This document shows, in pieces, positions 1-4,675 of a stretch of 8,288 bases of DNA (the first letter of the stretch is position 1; each line of letters opens with the position of its first letter). The DNA comes from Anaerolineales bacterium. Its GTDB lineage: Bacteria; Chloroflexota; Anaerolineae; Epilineales; JAANWY01. The notes beneath the pieces are model-generated. The model was not told the origin of the DNA. It searched no databases and saw nothing but the letters and a program-made list of their open reading frames with translations. The stretch covers positions 1 through 8,288 of the forward strand of contig JAANWY010000250.1 in NCBI GenBank assembly GCA_018263655.1, in the 5' to 3' direction. Position numbers and translations under genes: made by a program.

Positions 1-2
1 CG

Positions 3-56
3 GACGCCGGCTTCGATGGGATCGAGCTCATGGTCGACGGCCGGTGGGACGCGCGG
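3..56 (+). pseudogene. Fragment of a sugar phosphate isomerase/epimerase-like protein (cut by window edge and by a junction)
   Basis: In the third forward frame the first 18 codons read DAGFDGIELMVDGRWDAR. This resembles the first strand and loop of AP-endonuclease-2/xylose-isomerase-like TIM-barrel proteins, annotated as sugar phosphate isomerase/epimerase, where an 'AGFDGIEL' strand is followed by 'D.RWDTR'. After about position 56 the frame no longer looks like the family and stops with TGA at 87-89. The 5' part lies outside the window. Seen: the peptide and the stop. Inferred: the family, from memory of the motif only, on very few residues. A sugar enzyme would fit near the ABC ATPase and the LacI-type regulator, but the order is broken here. 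Confidence 0.4.
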
Positions 57-151
57 CACTCCGTTTCTCAGCCATCCGTATCGGGGTGAGTCTGTTGGTG
101 CCGCCACTGGCCGGCTTTCTGGCGCAGATGCTCTTTGGCGGCGGGTTCTGA
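56..151 (+). pseudogene. C-terminal fragment of an integral membrane protein (possibly a permease)
   Basis: In the second forward frame the stretch from about 56 to the TGA at 149-151 reads as a hydrophobic C-terminus: ALRFSAIRIG, then VSLLVPPLAGFLAQ, then MLFGGGF. This looks like a last membrane-spanning helix with a preceding positive residue. The same frame stays open leftwards to the window edge, but there it gives an Arg-rich peptide, while the adjacent frame gives a convincing isomerase motif. The true gene body is therefore probably missing or lies across a junction at about 56. The style recalls UPF0718/ArsP-type permeases often found beside ArsR regulators, but this is a guess. The stop codon TGA lies inside the conserved left edge of repeat copy 1, so the repeat may have supplied it. 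Confidence 0.35.
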
Positions 152-308
152 GCCTCGGTAAATCGCAATCTAGGTTCGTAGTCAGCCACGGAGGCGAAGC
201 CGAGTGGCGTCCCGGCATCCTGCGGTACCACGACGGCACTCCACTGCGTTCCGGACGGATGCGCGCATCCGCGCTCACTACGAACGGGCTTTGCAATTTG
301 CTGAGCCT
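148..308. repeat. Palindromic intergenic repeat, copy 1 (MITE-like), about 161 bp
   Basis: This stretch is closely similar to 3331-3475, including a 24-bp identical block around 'AGGTTCGTAGTCAGCCACGG' (172-191). Its ends are imperfect terminal inverted repeats: 152-182 and the reverse complement of 276-306 match at 22 of 31 positions, both ending in TTCGTAGT. An inner pair (GAGTGG near 203 and CACTCC near 238) would extend the fold. Copy 1 has an extra perfect 16-bp palindrome, CGGATGCGCGCATCCG, at 256-271, absent from copy 2. It fills the whole gap between two convergent genes, with the TGA of the left gene (149-151) and the TAG of arsR (307-309) at its edges. It could act as a bidirectional terminator. 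No transposase is present, and I see no clear target-site duplication. Confidence 0.85.
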
Positions 309-669
309 AGTCGTGGAGGATGTGGTCCAGGCCTTGGCGGAAGAGGTCCTGGATGTGCTCGTCGTCGAGCGAGTAGTAGATGTGCCGGCCTTCACGTCGA
401 AACTTGACCAGCCGCAGCTCACGCAAGGTGCGCAACTGATGCGATATGGCCGAATGGGTCATGCCCAATGTGGCAGCAATGTCGTGGACGCACAGCTCGG
501 TGTGGGATAGAGTCGAGATGATGCGTACGCGGGTTGGATCGCTGAGAGCTTTGAACGTCTCAGCCAATCTCTCGGCCGTTGCATCGTCGATCAGGTGAGA
601 TTGCGCCTCACGTGCTCGGTCTTGATCGATGTACGCAGTGCCGTGCGTCGCGCGTGTTAGTTCAGACAT
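307..669 (-). CDS. ArsR/SmtB-family metal-sensing repressor, SmtB/CzrA (zinc) type
   Basis: A 120-residue winged-helix repressor of normal ArsR/SmtB length. The core begins with 'FKALSDPTRVRII' (39-51), followed by helix alpha3 'ELCVHDIA' (58-65) and recognition helix 'THSAISHQLRTLRE' (71-84). The beta-wing is 'KFRREGRHIYYSL' (89-101). The C-terminal helix carries D103, H105, H116 and H119, exactly the D-x-H-10x-H-2x-H spacing of the zinc-sensing alpha5 site of CzrA (D84/H86/H97/H100). C60 and D63 correspond to the SmtB alpha3 ligands C61 and D64; N-terminal H9 or H25 could complete that site. Expected role: bind DNA when metal-free and release it with Zn(II), possibly Co(II). Two palindromes lie directly upstream of the ATG. 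The ribosome-binding site is weak. The gene sits 62 bp downstream of the rhodanese lipoprotein gene on the same strand. Metal specificity is inferred from ligands only. Confidence 0.93.
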   Translation of the reverse strand: MSELTRATHGTAYIDQDRAREAQSHLIDDATAERLAETFKALSDPTRVRIISTLSHTELCVHDIAATLGMTHSAISHQLRTLRELRLVKFRREGRHIYYSLDDEHIQDLFRQGLDHILHD

Positions 670-702
670 CGTTTTCGGTTGCTGAAAACGGTTGAAACCG
701 TT
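670..702. promoter_or_regulatory. Two adjacent palindromes, candidate operator of the ArsR-type repressor
   Basis: Immediately upstream of the arsR ATG (667-669) lie CGTTTTC (670-676) and its exact reverse complement GAAAACG (684-690), 7 nt apart. They overlap a second perfect palindrome, AACGGTT-GA-AACCGTT (687-702). ArsR-family proteins bind imperfect 12-2-12 palindromes next to their own start, so this position fits autoregulation. The sequence is not the usual ATA-TGAACA-type SmtB box. I saw no strong sigma70 promoter in the 62-bp gap. Confidence 0.6.
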
Positions 703-731
703 ACTCCCAACAGATTCTGGTCACACCCATT

Positions 732-1193
732 TCAGCTCTGGTCCTTGGTGGTCGGATAGTGGCGGCCCAGCCACTCGAAGTAGCCTTCGTAGAACACCTT
801 TACCTTCTCATAGCCTTTGTCTCTCAAGATCTTGGCTGCTTCCTCCGCCTCGGCTCTCGGGCATGCGCAGTAGGTGACAATCCACGTGTCGCGGGGTAGT
901 TCTTTGTAGCGCTGCTCGACCTCGAAGAAGGGCATGGAGATGGCGCCCTTGATGTGATCCAAGTCGTAGTCCTGTTTTGGGCGCGCATCGACAATGATCA
1001 TGTTGGCGCCCTGGTCGTGCGCTTCTTTCAACGTGTCGATGTGGACGTATGGACCGTCGGTGGTGAAGTTGGGCTCTGGGCCGGCGCTCGCCGACTCGGC
1101 TGACGTCTCGCCGCCGCAGCCCGTGATCGCGACAACCATCGATAGAATCAGCAAGCCAAGACCCGCTACGTTCAACCACTGTCGTCGTTTCAT
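732..1193 (-). CDS. Rhodanese-like domain lipoprotein
   Basis: A 153-residue secreted lipoprotein with one rhodanese domain. The N-terminus MKRRQW precedes a hydrophobic helix (about 7-24) and lipobox I-T-G-C with acylated Cys26, so the domain should sit outside the membrane on a Ser/Ala/Glu linker (27-45). The rhodanese fold is seen in 'MIIVDARPKQDYDLDHIKGA' (65-84) and the active-site loop 'YCACPRAEAEEAA' (108-120), where Cys109 is the expected persulfide-forming residue and Cys111 a second thiol. It ends with the typical 'VKVFYEGYFEWLG'. Expected role: sulfur transfer or redox with an unknown substrate. The ATG at 1193 is chosen over an in-frame TTG at 1196 because a strong Shine-Dalgarno AGGAGG (complement of 1199-1204) stands 5 nt before it. 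A promoter lies at 1248-1276. Its neighbour downstream is the ArsR-type repressor. Confidence 0.92.
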   Translation of the reverse strand: MKRRQWLNVAGLGLLILSMVVAITGCGGETSAESASAGPEPNFTTDGPYVHIDTLKEAHDQGANMIIVDARPKQDYDLDHIKGAISMPFFEVEQRYKELPRDTWIVTYCACPRAEAEEAAKILRDKGYEKVKVFYEGYFEWLGRHYPTTKDQS

Positions 1194-1198
1194 CAATA

Positions 1199-1204
1199 CC
1201 TCCT
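1199..1204 (-). promoter_or_regulatory. Ribosome binding site of the rhodanese lipoprotein
   Basis: On the minus strand this reads AGGAGG, followed by five bases and then the ATG at 1193. It decides the start against the TTG one codon upstream. Confidence 0.85.
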
Positions 1205-1247
1205 ACAAGTTTCCACGTCTGCAATTTGTCTGCGATTTGGTGGCAGA

Positions 1248-1276
1248 ATGCTATCACGATGCCACACATCTGTCAA
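1248..1276 (-). promoter_or_regulatory. Sigma70-type promoter for the rhodanese lipoprotein gene
   Basis: On the minus strand a perfect -35 box TTGACA (1271-1276) is followed by a 17-bp spacer and a -10-like TAGCAT (1248-1253). The sequence upstream of the -35 box is AT-rich (about 1278-1300), like an UP element. The start site would be near 1241, leaving a leader of roughly 48 nt before the ATG. Seen directly; activity is inferred. Confidence 0.7.
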
Positions 1277-1374
1277 GCAAATGGTATTTTAAATCTTGAC
1301 CGTAACCCCTATGGTGGTCCGTGGTGCCATTTGCCGCTGTCTGCCTGAATCTCGACCCTCGCAGTTGAAAAATG

Positions 1375-1428
1375 CGGAAAAAGGGGGGTGGTGGGAGGCG
1401 GCCGCCTCCCACCACCCCCCTTTTTCCG
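1375..1428. terminator. Perfect 54-bp palindrome, probable bidirectional intrinsic terminator
   Basis: Bases 1375-1401 and 1402-1428 are exact reverse complements: 27-bp arms with no spacer, centred on GGCGG|CCGCC. The arms are a GC-rich core flanked by A5 on the left and T5 on the right, so RNA from either strand would form a very stable hairpin followed by a short U-run. It lies 82 bp past the stop of the leftward spondin fragment and about 100 bp before the rhodanese promoter, so its likely job is to end leftward transcription. DNA of this form could also extrude as a cruciform. Confidence 0.8.
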
Positions 1429-1509
1429 GTCTCTTCTACTGAAAGCCGATTTGAAGACTTCGGAGAGCTGTTTTGGGGTTTCGCTCCTCGCGATGGCAGG
1501 TATTCAGCG

Positions 1510-2067
1510 TCAGTGTGTGCGGCGCGGGCGGAGGGCGTAGGCGCCACCTAGCAGTAGCGTGCCGGCGATGAGGGCCACGGCCGGCAGAAGCGGGAAGGGA
1601 TTGGCCCCGCCGGTCTTCGGCATCATCTCCGGCTCCATCATCATGCTCTCGGCGTACTCGATGGTCACCTGCGCCACGGGGTCGGTCCAGCCGTGCGTCA
1701 TGGCATCCAGATCGCCGTCGCCCTCAATGCCAGGGTGCATCATCACAACGCCCATCTCGTGCAGATCGGGATTGCTCATACCCGAGCCTTCAGCCATCGA
1801 TTCGACGCCCGTCAGCGCCGGACACGGTGGCACGAGGTCGGCGAAGTTTTCGGTGTTTATCTCAGTGCCGGCGTCGTAGCTCATCGTCGTGAACGTCGCT
1901 GACCCATCCATCTCCGACGGCAGGCGCACGCTGTCGAGGCCGGTGAAGCCGTCGTTGGTGCAGATCAGCATGCTGACGAAGGAGAAGGACTGGGCATTCT
2001 CGCCGGCATGGATTTCGAAGGTGACGGACTGGCCAGGCATCAGCGGCGGTGGGTCGCCAACCGGTGC
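1510..2067 (-). pseudogene. Spondin_N-domain protein with C-terminal sortase-type anchor, 5'-truncated
   Basis: About 185 residues of a spondin-N-like surface protein, missing its N-terminal half. Recognisable parts in order are 'PLMPGQSVTFEIHAGE', 'SMLICTNDGFTGLDSVRLP', 'YDAGTEINTENFADLVPPCP', 'VMMHPGIEGDGDL' and 'WTDPVAQVTIE'. These match the conserved TND-F-GLD, YDAGTE and H-x-GI-G-GDL positions of bacterial spondin domains. The C-terminus carries MPKTGG, a hydrophobic helix of about 20 residues and an 'RPRR' tail, an LPxTG-like cell-wall or surface sorting signal. Going upstream, spondin similarity stops near 2067, where the DNA turns into an ABC ATPase gene in another frame. An ATG at 2178 is in frame, but the residues from there to 2067 look like out-of-frame ATPase sequence. 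No promoter, ribosome site or signal peptide is seen, so it is probably a remnant or a mis-join. Confidence 0.72.
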
Positions 2068-2311
2068 GCGACAGATCGCGCAAATCCTGCCCGTTGTAAA
2101 GCACTGCGCCCTGTGTCGGCGGCTCAAACCCGAGGAGGAGGTGGGCCATGGTGGTCTTCCCACTCCCGCTCTCACCAACCACGCCGGTGATCAGCGGTTG
2201 ATCAACGTTGATGGAAAACGAGAAATCCTCTAAGGCGATGGTTTGCTGCCTTTGGAGCAACCCTCCGCCGAAGATCTTGGTCATCCGCCGCGCCTCGAGC
2301 AATGCTGTCAT
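2057..2311 (-). pseudogene. N-terminal fragment of an oligopeptide/dipeptide-type ABC transporter ATPase (OppF/DppF-like)
   Basis: The ATG at 2309-2311 overlaps the stop of the upstream ATPase by four bases (ATGA), the usual arrangement of an OppD-OppF pair. Residues 1-85 fit the second ATPase of family-5 (peptide/opine/nickel) importers: 'LLEARRMTKIFGGGL' at the start, Walker A 'GESGSGKTT' at 46-54, and 'GAVLYNGQDLRDLSR' at 68-82. Around residues 82-85 (2057-2068) the similarity ends, and the same DNA continues in another frame as a spondin-domain protein. The Q-loop, signature motif, Walker B and C-terminal oligopeptide domain are all absent, so it cannot hydrolyse ATP. The family length is about 320-340 residues; here about a quarter remains. 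The frame reads on without similarity to 1862. Confidence 0.8.
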
Positions 2312-3309
2312 GAAACTGTCTCTTGAATTGTTTCCTGTATCGTCTCTGGACTCTCTTCATGGAGGTGGCAGGCCGCCCAGTGGTCAGGCGATACCGGGCG
2401 ATAGGCCGGCTCTTCCTCTACGCACCGCTCCATGGCATGCGGGCACCTGGGGTGGAAAACGCAACCTGTCGGGCGATCAAGCGCTGATGGCGGGAAACCC
2501 GGTGTCCCGTGCAGCTCCTCCTTTTCGTCCAAGGACGGCAAGCTAGCCATCAGCAACTGGGTGTAGGGGTGCTGTGGCGTCGCGAAAGCCTCTTGCACAG
2601 ACGCCTCCTCCACAAGCTTGCCGGCATACGTGACCCCCACCCGATCGACAAACTGAGCCATGAGCCCCATGTCGTGACCGATCAAGATCACGGAAGCCCC
2701 CAGCTCTTCCTGGACTTCACGCAGGGTTTCCATCACACGTCGCTGCACGACCACATCCAGGGCACTGGTAGGTTCGTCAGCAATAATCAACCTCGGGCGC
2801 AGACTCATAGCAATGGCAATACAAACGCGCTGTTTCATGCCCCCGCTCAGTTGATGGGGGAACATATCGGCGACCTCCGGCTGCAGGCCAACCCGGTCCA
2901 GGAGCTCATGTAAGTGCTCTTCCTTTTCCCGCTTGGACATCTGGACCCCGTGACTCTGCAACCCATCGGCGAACTGCTGCTTGATGCGGATTACGGGATT
3001 CAGGGAGTTCATAGCTCCCTGCGTGATGAGCGCAATCTGTGCCAGACGCAGTTGCCGCATCTGCTCTTCCGGGAGAGCCAACACACGGTCACCATCCAGC
3101 CAGACCTCACCCGACTCGATACGGCCTGGCGGCCTGATAAGTCGCAAGATTGAGAGCGCTATGGTCGACTTGCCCGATCCCGATTCGCCAATCAGGCCAA
3201 ATCTCTCGCCAGCCTTGACATCGAAGGTGACGCCATCGACCGCCTTGACCGGACCACGCGGCGTATGGAAGTACACCCGTAGGTTGTCTACTCGAAGAAT
3301 CGGAGGCAT
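2308..3309 (-). CDS. Oligopeptide/dipeptide-type ABC transporter ATP-binding protein (OppD/DppD-like)
   Basis: A complete 333-residue ATPase subunit of a family-5 importer, located on the cytoplasmic face of the permease. Motifs in order: Walker A 'GESGSGKST' (41-49), Q-loop Gln97 in 'ALITQGAMNSLNP', signature 'LSGGMKQR' (154-161), Walker B 'RLIIADEP' with Glu179, D-loop 'SALD', and H-loop His212. The C-terminal oligopeptide extension 'HPYTQLLMASLP' (247-258) leads to the four cysteines C283, C289, C296 and C314, which in Opp/Dpp ATPases can hold an iron-sulfur cluster. The tail has the short repeat ETIQ-ETIQ-ETVS. The ribosome site is weak (GAG six bases before the ATG). The partner ATPase downstream is truncated, and no permease or binding-protein gene lies upstream, where repeat copy 2 and a regulator are found instead. 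Substrate unknown: peptides or, as often in this phylum, sugars. Confidence 0.93.
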   Translation of the reverse strand: MPPILRVDNLRVYFHTPRGPVKAVDGVTFDVKAGERFGLIGESGSGKSTIALSILRLIRPPGRIESGEVWLDGDRVLALPEEQMRQLRLAQIALITQGAMNSLNPVIRIKQQFADGLQSHGVQMSKREKEEHLHELLDRVGLQPEVADMFPHQLSGGMKQRVCIAIAMSLRPRLIIADEPTSALDVVVQRRVMETLREVQEELGASVILIGHDMGLMAQFVDRVGVTYAGKLVEEASVQEAFATPQHPYTQLLMASLPSLDEKEELHGTPGFPPSALDRPTGCVFHPRCPHAMERCVEEEPAYRPVSPDHWAACHLHEESPETIQETIQETVS

Positions 3310-3330
3310 AGGTTACTCTGGTTTCACAAT

Positions 3331-3475
3331 CTGAATCTCGGTAAACCGCAATTTAGGTTCGTAGTCAGCCACGGAGGCTAAGCCGGAGTGGCGTCCCGGC
3401 GTTCCACAGTGCTACGACCGGCACTCCACTGCGTTCCGTGCCTCACTACGAGCGGGTTTGCGATCTACTGAGTCT
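3331..3475. repeat. Palindromic intergenic repeat, copy 2 (MITE-like), about 145 bp
   Basis: This is the second copy of the element at 148-308, in the same orientation. Shared features are the left edge CTGA..CTCGGTAAA, the 24-bp identical core starting at AGGTTCGTAGTC, the block 'CACTCCACTGCGTTCC' (3422-3437) and the right edge 'CTGAGTCT'. It lacks the 16-bp palindrome of copy 1, having only GTGC at that place. Its ends are inverted (TTCGTAGT at left, ACTACGA at right). It lies between the stop of the GntR/LacI regulator (3489-3491) and the start of the ATPase gene (3309), 22 bp from the latter's ATG, so it may terminate the regulator transcript or reduce read-through. Confidence 0.85.
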
Positions 3476-3488
3476 CGCTATCACCTCT

Positions 3489-4493
3489 TCACGTCGATGG
3501 AGGGCCGCTGGTCTCACGCACACGCAACTCTGTGGGCAGGCGGCGTTGGCGCGGTGCGTCATGGTAGCCATTGAACCGATCCAACAGCAACTGAGCGGCT
3601 GTCTTCCCAAGATCGAGCGGGTTCTGAGCGACGGTCGTGAGCGGCACGTGCAATTGACTGACCACATCCAGATCATCGAAGCCTATCACAGAAAGGTCAT
3701 CGGGGATCATGAGATCATTCAGTGTAGCCGCCTTCATGACCAAAAGGGCCATGAGATCGTTCATAGCAAAGATAGCTGTGGGCCGATCGGGCTCAGCCAG
3801 GACCTCGCGCAGAGCGTCGATATCGGGACCAGTGGCGTTGGCATAGGCTCTTAGGGCGTAGCCAGTGCCAGGTTCCAGTGCCTCACCCACCAGCAGCGGC
3901 GGCAGGGGCTCAAGGCCGGCATCGCGCAGCGCCTGACGGTAGCCGGCCAGGCGTTCAGCAAGCGGAAGCAAATGCAGATACGGCCGCGCGAGAAACGCGA
4001 TCTTCCGGTGACCGAGTTCGATCAGATGCTTCGTCGCCGCATAGGCACCCCCTCTATTATCAGCCAGGGCGCAATCTGCCTCGAGGTAAGGAAAGGTTCG
4101 ATCCATAAGTACCAACGGGAAGTTCCGCATGGAGAGGCGGAAAAGCTCACGATCCAGATCGTCGCTCTGCACCGGCCAGATGATGACGCCATCCACTCGA
4201 TCACGCATCAACGCCGCCAGAAGGTCGTTCTCCTCTTCCAGCCGGCGCTCAGAATTGCAGAAGAGTACACAGTAGTCACGCTTCTTCAGTGTGCGCTCCA
4301 CCCCGATCAACAAATTGTTATCGAAGCTGGATCGGAATTGGGGGATGACGAAACCAACCAGCCGGCGGGCTTCAGCAGCCGGGTCTGCCTCAACGAAGGT
4401 GCCCTTGCCGGCTACCCGATAGAGCAATCCATCGCGCTCAGCCGCATCCAGCGCTTTACGCAGGGAGAAATCCTCAATTTCGTGCCAGGGCAT
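3489..4493 (-). CDS. GntR/LacI-type transcriptional regulator with truncated DNA-binding domain
   Basis: The 334-residue frame has a complete LacI/PurR-type periplasmic-binding-like sensor domain: 'LVGFVIPQF' (45-53), 'DGVIIWPV', 'PLVLMDRTF', 'HLIELGHRKIAFL', 'AIFAMNDLMAL', 'DLSVIGFDDLDV' and C-terminal 'LRVRETSGPP'. In front of it is only the end of a GntR winged helix: 'FSLRKALDAAERDGLLYRV' and 'AGKGTFVEADP' (9-38). About 40 residues holding the first helices and most of the helix-turn-helix are missing, so DNA binding is doubtful. Hybrids with GntR DNA-binding and LacI-type sensor domains (AraR-like) normally have about 360-380 residues. Upstream of the ATG there is no ribosome site, and an in-frame TAG falls inside the inverted repeat at 4498-4577, so the break coincides with that element. 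Probably a decayed regulator of a sugar or ABC-transport locus. Confidence 0.85.
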   Translation of the reverse strand: MPWHEIEDFSLRKALDAAERDGLLYRVAGKGTFVEADPAAEARRLVGFVIPQFRSSFDNNLLIGVERTLKKRDYCVLFCNSERRLEEENDLLAALMRDRVDGVIIWPVQSDDLDRELFRLSMRNFPLVLMDRTFPYLEADCALADNRGGAYAATKHLIELGHRKIAFLARPYLHLLPLAERLAGYRQALRDAGLEPLPPLLVGEALEPGTGYALRAYANATGPDIDALREVLAEPDRPTAIFAMNDLMALLVMKAATLNDLMIPDDLSVIGFDDLDVVSQLHVPLTTVAQNPLDLGKTAAQLLLDRFNGYHDAPRQRRLPTELRVRETSGPPST

Positions 4494-4497
4494 GTCA

Positions 4498-4577
4498 CAG
4501 CAATTCTAATTATGGCGGCCAGTACGCTTCGATACGCTCGCTACTCAGCATGCTGGCCGCCATAATTAGAATTGCTG
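4498..4577. repeat. Perfect inverted repeat, 25-bp arms with 30-bp loop
   Basis: Bases 4498-4522 and 4553-4577 are exact reverse complements. The arms contain AATTCTAATTATGGCGGCCA, and the loop includes TTCGATACGCTCGCT. The TCGATACGC string of the loop (4529-4537) recurs at 8262-8270. The element lies between the truncated end of the regulator gene and the gmk promoter. Its left edge coincides with the place where similarity to GntR domains stops. It has no T-run of its own. No target duplication is evident. Confidence 0.9.
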
Positions 4578-4594
4578 GCCCCGCCAAATCACGA

Positions 4595-4623
4595 TTGCCA
4601 GCCGGCCCATTTTGTGTTACAAT
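4595..4623 (+). promoter_or_regulatory. Sigma70-type extended -10 promoter for gmk-priA
   Basis: TTGCCA (4595-4600) is followed by a 17-bp spacer and TACAAT (4618-4623), with the extended -10 element TG at 4615-4616 one base before it. The start of transcription would be near 4630, giving a leader of about 46 nt to the gmk start at 4676. It begins 18 bp beyond the right arm of the inverted repeat. This also rules out the in-frame ATG at 4550 as the gmk start. Confidence 0.8.
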
Positions 4624-4664
4624 CCCACTCGATCTCTTATCTCTCCAATCTCTAGTCTCCACCC

Positions 4665-4670
4665 AAGGAG
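4665..4670 (+). promoter_or_regulatory. Ribosome binding site that sets the TTG start of gmk
   Basis: AAGGAG stands five bases before the in-frame TTG at 4676-4678. No other start in the frame between the promoter and the P-loop has a comparable site. Confidence 0.75.
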
Positions 4671-4675
4671 TCGAC

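Noticed and set aside
16..510. 164-codon + frame across the left region
   Set aside because: It runs through the palindromic repeat and antisense to arsR; its sequence has no family character.
2308..2343. Short tandem coding repeat at the end of the ATPase (ETIQ-ETIQ-ETVS)
   Set aside because: Only about two and a half 12-base units, in frame, in a non-conserved tail; minor slippage rather than a functional element.
4550..4675. In-frame ATG at 4550 as the gmk start
   Set aside because: It lies in the inverted repeat and upstream of the promoter at 4595-4623. The 42 added residues have no guanylate kinase similarity, whereas TTG 4676 has a proper ribosome site.
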